Assembly (NCBI GenBank): GCA_937901865.1
Contig: CALDID010000182.1
Span: 1 to 21,262 of the forward strand
Origin: an uncultured Treponema sp.
GTDB taxonomy: Bacteria; Spirochaetota; Spirochaetia; Treponematales; Treponemataceae
Direction of reading: 5' to 3'
DNA: 21,262 nt
The notes beneath the pieces were generated by a model. That model made no database searches. It was not told the DNA's origin and saw nothing but the letters and a program-made list of their open reading frames with translations. Within the stretch, counting starts at the first letter, position 1. Each line of letters starts with the position of its first letter. The translations under genes were made by a program, and so were the position numbers. Positions 1-7,577 of the stretch are shown here, piece after piece.

Positions 1-2561
1 TGTTCAAAGCCCTTCTTATCATCTTTATCAATTCCAAGCTCTCTTTTTGAAGTCTTGTAAGGCACTTTTCGCGCATACTCGATAATATCATAAATGTTGA
101 TACCTACAGGGATTTCAGATTGAGCAACAGGACAGTTTTCGCTTCCGGGAGCAAGCCATTTGATAAAACCTTGTTCGATAAGGTCGCTTCCGTCTTTTAA
201 CTTGTAATTGCGTGTCCAATCGCTATAAGGAGATATTTCAAAGCCTTCGGATTTCTCAACCTCAATTTGCTCTCCCTTATCATTTGTTTGAACTTCCTTC
301 CAAGTACGCAACAAGCCTTTTTCTTTTGGACACACAGCCTCAAGCAACCTCTTTTTCTGCTCATACTGCGGGTCGTTTTCGTCAAGTTCACGGAGCTTTT
401 TGCGAATATCGCCACTTGCATAGTTTACGACGTTCTTATACGTTTCGCCGTCTTTTACATAGTGGTCGCTTGTCTTAACATACTCTTTTTGATAATCATT
501 AAGTTTTGACATATCCACATTACCGAACTTGTCAACAACGCGCCAAATAGCAATATCCTTTGCGTCAAAACGCTTGCCATACTTTTTATTAAACTCATCC
601 GAGTCCATAATATGACCGTCTGGATTTGACGGGTAATCGTGCGCACCTTTTGCATTGTCGTTGCCTTTCATTGCTTCGCTGCGGTTGCGTTTTGCCTGTT
701 GCTCATCGGTAAATGCAACATCTTCTGTTTTTCCGTCCACATTTACCCGAACGCCGACAGTCTTTCTGTTTTTAGTGATATAACCAGAAACACGACCGAC
801 TTTTCCATTGTCGAGTTTCACAGTGTCGCCGAATTTTGTCTTTGAAGAAATCTTTTTCGGCTCTGCCTTTACCTCGGTAACTTCAACTTTCTTTGCGGCT
901 TTTTCTGCTTCTTTCGAGGCTTCAACCTTACCCACGTCGATAGCAGCAACAGCACTTGCAAAATCTTCGCCGTCTTTTGGCTTGATATAAGTTTCTTCGC
1001 CAAAACGTCCGATTCTTGTAGACACTTCACCTGCGATATGGTCGGGATTGTTCTTGAAATAGTTTCTGAGAGTGTCCGCTGTAGTTCCTTTGCCTTTTCG
1101 GAAAACAACAATATCAGTTCCAACATCTGTACTCTCAAAAGTACCATTTGGCAGACGCCACGCCTCAAGCAATTCTGCTTTTTCTGCGATTTTCTCAAGG
1201 TCTTTGCCGTATGAACTGCCGCCGTTCAAAAATCCGCTAGGCACTACCATAGCCATAATGCCGCCGTCTTTTACAGTATCAAGAGTACGAGCCATAAAAT
1301 AAGACTCATAACGTTTGAACTCTTTACCCTCGCCCATACCTTTGTATTTGCCAGTATAAGCACCATAAGGCGGGTTACCAACAGCAACATCGAACTTTTC
1401 AAAGTCTTTTGTAAAGCGTCCTTTCGTCTGCTTCATAAAGTTTTCTTGAAATGCGCCCTGTACAACTTCGGCTTTTGGATGAAGCAAATGCGCAATTCGA
1501 GCAGAATCTTTTTCAAGTTCAAACAGTGTGAACTTTTCGCTTCTGCCCTCGGCAAATCTGCCAATTCCCGACGACGGCTCAATAACTGTCTTGTCCTGAC
1601 GCGGATTGTACTTGTCTACGAGTTCCCAAACTTTTGAAATGACATTGCGCGGAGTGTAGAACTCATAAAGAACGCCGCTGTTAGAGCTGCCCTCTTCATC
1701 AGTTCCGCCCGCGCCCACATATTGCGCCAAAATTGCCTTATCAGCTTCCGTAATTTCCGAATCACTCTTTTCAAGGATTTTACGGCACTGCTCGCGGATT
1801 TTTCGCGCTGTTACTTTAGTAATTCTTCCTCTTCCTCGGTCAACATCGGGGATTGCATTTCCAAGTCCGACTCCAGATTGCACAACACCGAATGAAGATT
1901 GCTTTCCGTTATCTCCATTCCCATTGTTTGACACATCTGAATTGCCTGTTTTTTCGCTCCCTCCGTTCCGTATCGTTTTAGAATTTCGGGGAAGTACCGT
2001 TCGTCTAGTGTCAGTTGAATCTTTGCCATTGTTTACACCTCCGCTTACATTATCGGTTTTAGCTTCTTGCGCCGCTATACTTTTCCCTGTAGGATTATAA
2101 AGCGTCCACACCTTGCGCATAAGAGAAAGATTAGGCTTAAACTTGTCGCTCTCAGCCTTTTTCTTTGCACCAGTCTTTTTTGCAGTTCCTGTGCTTTTCA
2201 CTTTGTTTTCCGAAGTGTTCTTCACAGGCTTTTTCGCTTTATCACGAACAACTTTCTTTGAAAAAAGAGAGTCCCATTTTGCTTTATGAGTAAAATACTC
2301 AAGAATATGTGCTGCAAAAGTCTGTTTGTCGCAATCGTAATCTTTGCTTACGTTTTCCTTGTCAAAATCAGCAACAATTTTCTCTTTGCCAATTCCGAAA
2401 CATTCAAGCAATGCTTTGAACGGGTGTTTCCAACTATCAGCATAAACATAGTTGTACCCCTTGCCGTTTTTTTTGGGATAACGTCGAATGTACTTATGGC
2501 TAAGAGCCTTTCTCAGCTCATTTTCCAATTTGTACATCTTATATCTGTCTAAAAAGTCCAT
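1..2561 (-). CDS. Giant N6-adenine DNA methyltransferase polyprotein, C-terminus outside window
   Basis: An open minus-strand frame runs from the ATG at 2561-2559 to the left edge, about 853 residues without a stop, so the 3' end is missing. Residues 1-100 form a lysine-rich N-terminal module I do not recognise. Residues about 125-265 are a low-complexity linker rich in S, N, G and K. The methyltransferase core follows: SAM-binding motif I EPSSGIGRF near 328 and catalytic motif IV NPPY at 396-399, with GAGG and FYTP upstream, as in the large methylase-helicase proteins of phages and conjugative elements. After about residue 510 comes another lysine-rich linker and an unassigned region. In relatives a helicase domain often follows; that would lie outside this window. 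An SD (GAGG) lies just upstream of the start. Likely role: protecting element DNA by modification, or acting as a polyvalent protein delivered with the DNA. The linker carries a second ORF in another frame. Confidence 0.85.
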   Translation of the reverse strand, partial: MDFLDRYKMYKLENELRKALSHKYIRRYPKKNGKGYNYVYADSWKHPFKALLECFGIGKEKIVADFDKENVSKDYDCDKQTFAAHILEYFTHKAKWDSLFSKKVVRDKAKKPVKNTSENKVKSTGTAKKTGAKKKAESDKFKPNLSLMRKVWTLYNPTGKSIAAQEAKTDNVSGGVNNGKDSTDTRRTVLPRNSKTIRNGGSEKTGNSDVSNNGNGDNGKQSSFGVVQSGVGLGNAIPDVDRGRGRITKVTARKIREQCRKILEKSDSEITEADKAILAQYVGAGGTDEEGSSNSGVLYEFYTPRNVISKVWELVDKYNPRQDKTVIEPSSGIGRFAEGRSEKFTLFELEKDSARIAHLLHPKAEVVQGAFQENFMKQTKGRFTKDFEKFDVAVGNPPYGAYTGKYKGMGEGKEFKRYESYFMARTLDTVKDGGIMAMVVPSGFLNGGSSYGKDLEKIAEKAELLEAWRLPNGTFESTDVGTDIVVFRKGKGTTADTLRNYFKNNPDHIAGEVSTRIGRFGEETYIKPKDGEDFASAVAAIDVGKVEASKEAEKAAKKVEVTEVKAEPKKISSKTKFGDTVKLDNGKVGRVSGYITKNRKTVGVRVNVDGKTEDVAFTDEQQAKRNRSEAMKGNDNAKGAHDYPSNPDGHIMDSDEFNKKYGKRFDAKDIAIWRVVDKFGNVDMSKLNDYQKEYVKTSDHYVKDGETYKNVVNYASGDIRKKLRELDENDPQYEQKKRLLEAVCPKEKGLLRTWKEVQTNDKGEQIEVEKSEGFEISPYSDWTRNYKLKDGSDLIEQGFIKWLAPGSENCPVAQSEIPVGINIYDIIEYARKVPYKTSKRELGIDKDDKKGFE
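1811..2029 (-). CDS. Small ORF overprinted on the methyltransferase linker
   Basis: A 72-residue ORF lies wholly inside the methyltransferase gene in a different minus-strand frame. Its ATG has a near-ideal Shine-Dalgarno: GCGGAGGTG with GGAGG eight bases upstream. The product starts MAKIQLTLDERYFPEILKRY, is rich in L, I, E, K and M, and ends in an acidic EEEEELL tail. It reads like a globular helical protein, possibly a small DNA-binding or regulatory protein. The methyltransferase frame over the same DNA gives low-complexity S/N/G/D linker. This suggests the small ORF may be the selected frame, or that two once separate genes were joined across it. No family recognised. It could also be an accident of the linker's composition, but the SD argues against that. 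Confidence 0.5.
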   Translation of the reverse strand: MAKIQLTLDERYFPEILKRYGTEGAKKQAIQMCQTMGMEITESNLHSVLCNLESDLEMQSPMLTEEEEELLK

Positions 2562-2578
2562 TGTATTACCTCTTGCAT

Positions 2579-2606
2579 ATATAGGAAAATGCGTATTTTC
2601 CTATAT
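2579..2606. promoter_or_regulatory. Perfect 28-bp palindrome between divergent genes, probable operator
   Basis: ATATAGGAAAAT and ATTTTCCTATAT are perfect 12-bp inverted arms around a GCGT spacer. The palindrome sits in the centre of the 67-bp gap between the divergent methyltransferase (start 2561) and the plus-strand gene at 2629. It occupies the only place both promoters can be, so a dimeric repressor acting on both genes is the simplest reading. A hairpin in the RNA leader is the alternative. The plus-strand SD (AGAGGA) starts just beyond it. Confidence 0.6.
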
Positions 2607-2628
2607 TTGTAGAGGATAGAGATTTACA

Positions 2629-4149
2629 ATGACAAACAAAGAAATATACAAGGCACTACGAAAAGCCTTGGACGAAATGCACAAAGAGGAAGAAGCAGAA
2701 ACACTTGCATATTTCAAGAGGGAATTGCTAAAACATCTCAACACGCTAAAAGACGAAGCGCATACAGAGCGGATTGAAAAAGCAATCTTTATGCTGACGT
2801 TGATTGCTAAGTCGGGTTATCCAGTCGGTACAGTGAGAACGTGGCGCGGTACGAAGTTTAAGAAAATCGCACAGGGCAAGTGGCGCAGGATTTATGACAA
2901 GGAAGACCGCGGTGCAAAGATGAGCATTGCACGATTGAAAAAGCAGGTCGAGAAATGCGAAAGCACAAAAGAACTGCTTGACCTTGTTTTACAGAATAAA
3001 TCGCGCTTTATGGACGAGAACGGAAAGCCGCTTTCAATCGTCAAGGAACTTTCGGCGTATGCAAAGGAAAAAGGACGCGAAAAAATCAAAGAACGCGCTC
3101 AAAAAACGCAAGGATTGAGAAACCATTTTGCACGGCAGAATAAGAAAGAGCAAGAATCAAAAAACGGCATTGTAGAAAAGAACGAATTGACGGAAAAGCA
3201 GATAAAAAATGCTGTTGAACCTACACAAGCAGAGTTTGAAAACATTATTGATAATATCTTTTTGGGGAATTACAAGGCTGTTCCTTCGGCTATAAAACTG
3301 CCGTCTTTGCAAAAAGAATTGATAGAAAAACTCGGTGTTTCGGGGAATTTCTACCTTACGCAAAAGCGAATGAAACATATCAATCCACAGCGTAAGGCTT
3401 CGCATAATAATCAGGATTTCAGAAAGGAAGAGTACAAAGATATTCTGAATATGATTAAAAATGCAAAACGTGCATATATCGATACGGCAAAAGGGAATTT
3501 TTTAATCGCAAAGAAAGACAAAATGAATGAGAATAAAGCAAATATCATTTGCTTTAACAAAGATAAACTCGGCAATTATATTGTAACGATTAAGAAAGTT
3601 GATAAAGTGGAATTAAAGAAGCAGGGACTTGAAAAAGTGGAGGTCGGGGTTTCACCGACTATAACGCGCCAAAACGGTGCGCCAGCTTCTAATGGTCATA
3701 CTGGTATCTCCACAGATAACAGTATACAGCAGAAAGCTGCTTCCGTCAATAATTATGTTCCTTCAAGACCTCCTTATATTGAAACAAAAGAGGAGTTTAT
3801 GAAGAAATATGAGCAAGAACTAAAAGAAAGAGGCTTGCCAATAGATAACTTGGCACTAGATAAAACGGCTTATCTTGAGAAGCTAGAGGGTTCTTTGACA
3901 GGTTCTTTGTCCGCGCTAGCTTTTTATGATAAAGATTCGAGGACGTATGAAATAGCTGTAAGGGATATTCCATATGAGGTGTATGCCGTTAATAAAGAGC
4001 ATAGAGACCTTTACGGAAATGATATTTCTGATTTTTACAAAGGAACTATTTATCACGATTTGAAAAAGCACGGTGTTTTTAATGAAATCTCAAAAGATGA
4101 TAAAGCCTTTCTTGAGAAATTGCTGACAGGCGAAGGAGAAAAAAAATAA
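2629..4149 (+). CDS. Phage polyvalent protein with probable PBECR-type nuclease domain
   Basis: A 506-residue protein with ATG after an AGAGGA ribosome site. Residues 1-65 are charged helix. Residues 69-90 hold a W-rich motif (VRTWRGTKFKKI, then GKWRRIYD), a pattern I associate with modular phage and mobile-element proteins. Residues 91-200 are a lysine/glutamate-rich helical linker. Residues about 205-345 resemble the PBECR group (phage Barnase-EndoU-ColicinE5/D-RelE-like nucleases): FYLTQKRMKHI with His250, a second His259, a beta-rich stretch and a TITRQNG tail. Such domains occur in phage polyvalent and head-morphogenesis proteins that can be injected with DNA. Residues 375-506 form a further acidic domain of unknown fold. 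It is divergent from the methyltransferase and followed by a terminator. The family call is from pattern memory, and catalytic residues are not proven. Confidence 0.6.
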   Translation: MTNKEIYKALRKALDEMHKEEEAETLAYFKRELLKHLNTLKDEAHTERIEKAIFMLTLIAKSGYPVGTVRTWRGTKFKKIAQGKWRRIYDKEDRGAKMSIARLKKQVEKCESTKELLDLVLQNKSRFMDENGKPLSIVKELSAYAKEKGREKIKERAQKTQGLRNHFARQNKKEQESKNGIVEKNELTEKQIKNAVEPTQAEFENIIDNIFLGNYKAVPSAIKLPSLQKELIEKLGVSGNFYLTQKRMKHINPQRKASHNNQDFRKEEYKDILNMIKNAKRAYIDTAKGNFLIAKKDKMNENKANIICFNKDKLGNYIVTIKKVDKVELKKQGLEKVEVGVSPTITRQNGAPASNGHTGISTDNSIQQKAASVNNYVPSRPPYIETKEEFMKKYEQELKERGLPIDNLALDKTAYLEKLEGSLTGSLSALAFYDKDSRTYEIAVRDIPYEVYAVNKEHRDLYGNDISDFYKGTIYHDLKKHGVFNEISKDDKAFLEKLLTGEGEKK

Positions 4150-4176
4150 AAATGATTGACAAAAAATAATGCGCCG

Positions 4177-4224
4177 CCGTTCTTTCTTGAACGGTTATGA
4201 GCCACGCCAGTCGTGGCTTTTCTT
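4177..4224 (+). terminator. Tandem hairpins, second with T-tract (intrinsic terminator)
   Basis: A first hairpin (CCGTTC / GAACGG, 4177-4194) is followed by a second (AGCCACG / CGTGGCT, 4200-4218, five-base loop) running into TTTTCTTT. The second has the form of a Rho-independent terminator and lies 50 bp after the stop of the polyvalent protein gene, so it should end that transcript before the next promoter. Confidence 0.85.
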
Positions 4225-4238
4225 TATGGTGAGAAAAA

Positions 4239-4290
4239 TTGTAATCCGTTTACAAGAGAAATTGTAAGAATTGCAAAAGATATGTATAAT
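4239..4290 (+). promoter_or_regulatory. Sigma-70 promoter with upstream TTGTAA palindrome
   Basis: TTGTAA (4262-4267), a 17-bp spacer and TATAAT (4285-4290) make a near-consensus promoter. The predicted transcription start is near 4297, giving a 17-base leader that contains GGAGG. Just upstream, TTGTAA-tccgt-TTACAA (4239-4255) is a perfect 6-bp dyad and shares TTGTAA with the -35 hexamer, so it may be an operator. It drives the small genes at 4314 and 4512. Confidence 0.7.
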
Positions 4291-4313
4291 AAAATTGACG
4301 GAGGTCGAAAAGA

Positions 4314-4511
4314 ATGATTTTTACATCACTCAATGCATACTATAAGATGTTTCCGTGGAAGAAATGGCTGAAAGATGAGCATTATCAGGGTAGTAGTTAC
4401 GACTTAACAGTAGATGATTTACTACCCGATACGCCAAAGAAAGTGAAAAAAGCATTACAAGATTTTCTTGACGAAGCCGAACGCACGGGCGAACGATATT
4501 GCGGCGTGTGA
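4314..4511 (+). CDS. Small phage protein of unknown function
   Basis: A 65-residue protein with a GGAGG ribosome site 9 bases before the ATG and a strong promoter directly upstream. The N-terminus is aromatic and basic (YYKMFPWKKWLK); the C-terminal half is an acidic-basic helix (KKVKKALQDFLDEAERT). No signal peptide, membrane segment or known motif. Its TGA is followed immediately by the ATG of the next ORF, so the two are probably cotranscribed and translationally coupled. I do not recognise the family. Confidence 0.6.
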   Translation: MIFTSLNAYYKMFPWKKWLKDEHYQGSSYDLTVDDLLPDTPKKVKKALQDFLDEAERTGERYCGV

Positions 4512-4802
4512 ATGAATCAAAATATACCCGTTTCCTATACTTGTAAAGAGGGCTACAAAATGGCGATGAACGGAAAAAAGCTCGGCGATGATATAGCCGA
4601 ATTGATAACAGCTTCGGACGCTCCGAGCGACGCTAAAGCAAGTATAAAAAAGCTGTGGGAAGACATCGGCAATGTGATAGTTAATCATATCACGCAAAAT
4701 GCAATGATTACCGTTGCGGCAGGCATTCCCGTTGCAACAGCAGGAAGCGCAAGCGCACAAACAGGCGCGACAACCGCAACGGGAACAGCCACCATTATGT
4801 AA
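4512..4802 (+). CDS. Small phage protein with Ala/Thr/Gly-rich tail
   Basis: A 96-residue ORF whose ATG directly follows the previous stop. A second start at 4560 (MAMNGKK) has a better ribosome site, GAGGGC seven bases upstream, so the true product may be 80 residues. The middle (KLGDDIAELITASDAPSDAK) is a helical charged segment; the end (VAAGIPVATAGSASAQTG) is an Ala/Thr/Gly-rich tail of a kind often seen in phage structural proteins. It ends one base from the stop of the convergent zinc-finger gene. Virion role is an inference only. Confidence 0.6.
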   Translation: MNQNIPVSYTCKEGYKMAMNGKKLGDDIAELITASDAPSDAKASIKKLWEDIGNVIVNHITQNAMITVAAGIPVATAGSASAQTGATTATGTATIM

Positions 4803-4803
4803 C

Positions 4804-5016
4804 TTACTTTTTGCGATATTCAAAAAGAATCTTGTGCGTAATGTGGTAAGTATGGCAATAAGGGCAGAAATACGACCGACAAGGCGCGTATTTCTTGCGA
4901 CACCGCGAATGATTATGGCTTCTCATTGCGTGGATTATACCACCAGCGTCCTTTTTGGAATAACACACTTTTCCAGAAGTTTCACAAATTGGACGGTCAT
5001 TTTTTGTTTCATTCAT
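4804..5016 (-). CDS. Small zinc-finger-like phage protein
   Basis: A 70-residue protein. I start it at the ATG at 5016-5014, which has a GAAGG ribosome site and begins one base after the stop of the upstream gene; the 11-residue longer form has no good site. Two pairs of metal-ligand positions are visible: CETSGKVC near the N-terminus and CPYCHTYHITH near the C-terminus, separated by a basic stretch (RCRKKYAPCRSYF). This C..C-basic-CxxCxxxH layout is common in small phage and plasmid zinc ribbons that pair near host-like transcription or nucleic-acid proteins. Probably binds nucleic acid. It is the last gene of the minus-strand early operon. Confidence 0.7.
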   Translation of the reverse strand: MNETKNDRPICETSGKVCYSKKDAGGIIHAMRSHNHSRCRKKYAPCRSYFCPYCHTYHITHKILFEYRKK

Positions 5017-5017
5017 T

Positions 5018-5455
5018 TTATAACCTTCTAAAAAAATCTTCTCCCACAAAATCCGTTATTTTATCAATTTCTTTTTGATAGAAAATTTCGTGCTTTGCCT
5101 GTAAAAAGCAATATGCAACAAACGACGTTTTTATGACAAAACATTTTCGCGTTAAATACTGTTCGATAATATAGCTTGCCACATCTTGCGCTTTTTCTCT
5201 GTAATCGATTCCGCGAATTTTTCTTTTTTTACATTCCTTCGTGATTATCTTTATACTCACTTTTTTTAATATTTTGTACATTTCGGCAATCGATTCTGCA
5301 TTTTTGTTATTGCGATAATCGTATTGCAGATTAAGCAGCCGCTCATTGTCGTTTTTTGGCTCTGGAAAGTATGGCAAAGCCGAAAAATCTAAAGGCTTGG
5401 GCTTGTATTCAGCCCATAAATAGCCATTCTTATCTTCGCTTATCTCTTTTAACAT
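5018..5455 (-). CDS. Phage regulator, possibly sigma-like
   Basis: A 145-residue basic helical protein. The stretch from about residue 40 to 130 (RLLNLQYDYR, then KAQDVASYIIEQYLTRK and SFVAYCFLQAKHEIFYQ) resembles the region-2 helices of sigma-70-like factors and phage late transcription activators. I see no clear region 4, so the call is tentative. Position near the end of the early operon is where a late-gene activator would be expected. The start has only a weak ribosome site (TTAAGAT); the gap to the preceding gene is 17 bp. Confidence 0.5.
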   Translation of the reverse strand: MLKEISEDKNGYLWAEYKPKPLDFSALPYFPEPKNDNERLLNLQYDYRNNKNAESIAEMYKILKKVSIKIITKECKKRKIRGIDYREKAQDVASYIIEQYLTRKCFVIKTSFVAYCFLQAKHEIFYQKEIDKITDFVGEDFFRRL

Positions 5456-5472
5456 ATCTTAACCAAAATAAC

Positions 5473-5745
5473 TCAAAATCGAAATAAATCAGTCTGCTTA
5501 GTGCTTTCTGTTTTCTCAACAAACCGCTCGCACGCCGCAAAAACCTCGTCGCCGTCGCCATAAAGCCGCAAAATGCCGTCGCCGCTCATACTCATAACCC
5601 GCTTTTCTCTTGCGTTGTATTCATCGCGTGGAATGTCGCGGCGGTCGCACTGAAACAGCATTGTTTCAAACTCGCCCCACAATCGCGTTTTTTCTCTGAT
5701 TGGCACATTCCCTAAAAAACGCTTACAATCTCTACACGTCTTCAT
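5473..5745 (-). CDS. Small Cys-containing phage protein
   Basis: A 90-residue protein with MKTCRDCKRF at the N-terminus, a CDRR motif at about residue 33 and CERF near 72. Four cysteines spaced this way could bind one zinc ion. The rest is polar and acidic, with no membrane segment. The start lies directly beside the stop of the 53-residue gene upstream. I do not recognise a named family; similar short cysteine proteins are frequent in phage early regions. Confidence 0.65.
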   Translation of the reverse strand: MKTCRDCKRFLGNVPIREKTRLWGEFETMLFQCDRRDIPRDEYNAREKRVMSMSGDGILRLYGDGDEVFAACERFVEKTESTKQTDLFRF

Positions 5746-5907
5746 TCAGACCTCTTCTAAAAACTCTTCATAAATAAGATTTTCCGCCGCGCATAAACAT
5801 TCTGTGAGAGCATCGGTTTGCTCTGTATCTATTCTTTGTGCAATCAATCGCGCCGCGTCCATAAAGTTATAAGCCTTTTGCAAAACTGCCTTTTCTTTCT
5901 CTGTCAT
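5746..5907 (-). CDS. 53-residue phage protein, paralogue of the 56-residue protein at 8894
   Basis: A short ORF, MTEKEKAVLQKAYNFMDAAR to LEEV, coded between the 220-residue gene and the Cys protein. Its ATG overlaps the TGA of the upstream gene (ATGA), and its own TGA is adjacent to the next ATG, so it is translationally coupled on both sides. Predicted all-helical. It matches the product of 8894-9064 along its length: EK, L.K..N, A..IAQ.I.TE, D.L.E, A.N, EE. The two look like duplicates that diverged inside one phage. Function unknown. Confidence 0.6.
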   Translation of the reverse strand: MTEKEKAVLQKAYNFMDAARLIAQRIDTEQTDALTECLCAAENLIYEEFLEEV

Positions 5908-6566
5908 TCTTTTACCCCGCACGGCGTGCCGTCAAGAAAGATGTAATCTTTATACAAACCGTCCATATCGTAGACTTCACCGCCGTCAAGATAAACCAAG
6001 TTTTCTCTCTCGTTAAACGCTGTTATCAATTTCGTTTTCTTGCTATTACCGCGCTTTTTCACCCAAATCAAAGGCATAGCATATTTTGGTGTATGCGTGT
6101 CAAACCGCTTCTTGAAATCAGAAACAAGTTCGCTCACGCTTTCGTAGGGGCGATACGATGGGGCAGGTGGCTTCTTTTGCTTTACCCGTACATTGTTGCG
6201 GAACCAAAAATCGTTCATTGTTTTAGGGAAATCTGGTACTACAGATGTCCAGCAATCATCGGACGATAACTGCATTTCGACAGCCTTGCCTTGTTGCCAA
6301 GCCCTGTATGCTTCTGCATTGCGTGCAGGACAGACAAGGTATACTAAGGCATAGTCTACTGTATCCGCTTCTCCTACGCTGAAACTGAATCTGCACTCAG
6401 CCTCTTCTGACTTAATAGCCGCAATAGGCATCGGGTCGTATTCTTTTTCCGCCCCCTCAACCTCTGTTCTTAGCCAGCTTAAAATATCCGTCGCAAAAAC
6501 CAAATCACCTTCGTGCAATTCGTCAGCATTAACCGCCGTATACACCTTTCTTTTGTCAAAATTCAT
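5904..6566 (-). CDS. Conserved-looking phage protein, unknown function
   Basis: A 220-residue protein with AAAGGAG before its ATG. The first half begins KVYTAVNADELHEGDLVF and carries many acidic residues; the second half has YRPYESVSELVSDFKKRF, then PLIWVKKRG and a DGTPCGV end. I have a general memory of this Y-R-P-Y...F.K/R-F...IWVK layout in phage and prophage hypotheticals, where it is annotated without function. No catalytic motif, membrane segment or signal. It overlaps the next gene by 4 bp (ATGA). Confidence 0.7.
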   Translation of the reverse strand: MNFDKRKVYTAVNADELHEGDLVFATDILSWLRTEVEGAEKEYDPMPIAAIKSEEAECRFSFSVGEADTVDYALVYLVCPARNAEAYRAWQQGKAVEMQLSSDDCWTSVVPDFPKTMNDFWFRNNVRVKQKKPPAPSYRPYESVSELVSDFKKRFDTHTPKYAMPLIWVKKRGNSKKTKLITAFNERENLVYLDGGEVYDMDGLYKDYIFLDGTPCGVKE

Positions 6567-6595
6567 ACAAACTCCTTTCGTTTGACTTTCTCATT

Positions 6596-6790
6596 TCAAA
6601 ACTCAATGTAATCTATGTCATAATCCACATAGTAACCATTACAGCAATAGCCGTTATATAAACAGCCGATTATTGTATGTTCCTTTATTCCCAAGAACGC
6701 CGCCGCTTCTTTTAGAGTACGGAAAAACCGAGTCTTCTTTCCCGTGTTTGCCTTTGGAATCAGCATATATTTAAAATCATCATTCATCAT
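6596..6790 (-). CDS. NUMOD1-like small DNA-binding protein
   Basis: About 64 residues from the ATG at 6790-6788 (or the second ATG at 6787), overlapping the helicase-loader stop as ATGA. The core RFFRTLKEAAAFLGIKEHTI then LYNGYCCNGYYVDY matches the NUMOD1/IENR pattern: an F..LKEAA..LGI helix-turn-helix, then G..v.GYYV.Y. This module normally sits beside HNH or GIY-YIG homing endonucleases as a sequence-recognition unit. Here it stands alone with no nuclease domain. A free DNA-binding regulator is likely; a remnant of a homing endonuclease is the alternative. Confidence 0.65.
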   Translation of the reverse strand: MMNDDFKYMLIPKANTGKKTRFFRTLKEAAAFLGIKEHTIIGCLYNGYCCNGYYVDYDIDYIEF

Positions 6791-7563
6791 TTTGCGCCCC
6801 CACACTTGCGATAATCCTCGCCCTGCATTTCGACAATGCGCGTATTCTGCAAAAATCGGCTCTGCACATCGCGCCCGAAAAACCGCTCAAAGCAATGCGG
6901 ACACCCGTGCGCACTACAATTTTTCTGTAAATGCACGTTTCCCCCAATCATAAGCGGCAATTTTCTTGTATGCCGTTTGTCGATAACATAACTCAACCAG
7001 TTGCGCTCCGCCTCCGAACTCTTTGACCGTCCGAGTTCGTCGATAAACAACATAGGCACACTCGCAAGCTCTTCAAGGATTTCAAGCTCTGTCTTTTTCG
7101 CCAGCGGAGAATACGCCTCTCGAATTAAGCAAGAAATCTCAAACATCGTGTACATCTTGCCGCCGAGCATTTTAACCGCAATCGCACCTAAAAACGTCTT
7201 TCCCAGCCCGTTCGCACCGAGCAAAATCACTTTCCCCGTCTTTTTGTCTACCAGCTCTTTCACTGCGTCAAGGGCTGCTTTCTGCGTCGCATTAAACGGC
7301 TTGTAATCGGTAAATCGTGCATTATAAAACTCTTGTTCGATGTTGCACTGTTGCAATCTCTCTATTTCTGCCTCTTTGGCTTTTGCCACCTCTTCCGCTT
7401 CGATGTGCATTTTTATTTTTGCTTCCCATTCCGCATTTATCTCATCAAGAGATTTCACTGTATCGCCTTTACTCTCATTCAATGCCGCTTTTTCTTCCTC
7501 AGAAAGATTCTGCATAATGCTCATCATAATGCTGTTAAGGCTCTTCTTTGTTTTCTCGTCCAT
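6787..7563 (-). CDS. DnaC-like AAA+ helicase loader
   Basis: A 258-residue protein. I use the ATG at 7563 (MDEKTKKS), which has GGGAG upstream and lies 14 bp after the initiator stop; the longer form would need a TTG. Walker A GANGLGKT at about 116-123 and Walker B MLFIDE at about 171-176 mark a P-loop ATPase of the DnaC/IstB type, followed by NWLSYVIDKRH (sensor/arginine-finger area). The N-terminal 90 residues are charged helix, as expected for a helicase-contact domain. Near the C-terminus is CSAHGCPHC, an unusual cysteine cluster that could bind zinc. It lies next to the initiator gene, as in many phage replication modules, and probably loads the host DnaB helicase. Confidence 0.85.
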   Translation of the reverse strand: MDEKTKKSLNSIMMSIMQNLSEEEKAALNESKGDTVKSLDEINAEWEAKIKMHIEAEEVAKAKEAEIERLQQCNIEQEFYNARFTDYKPFNATQKAALDAVKELVDKKTGKVILLGANGLGKTFLGAIAVKMLGGKMYTMFEISCLIREAYSPLAKKTELEILEELASVPMLFIDELGRSKSSEAERNWLSYVIDKRHTRKLPLMIGGNVHLQKNCSAHGCPHCFERFFGRDVQSRFLQNTRIVEMQGEDYRKCGGAK

Positions 7564-7577
7564 TGTTTTGCTCCCGT

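Noticed and set aside
4455..4823. 122-codon cysteine-rich minus-strand ORF
   Set aside because: The cysteines come from GCA/GCG alanine codons of the plus-strand gene read backwards; it has no ribosome site and overlaps both real neighbours.
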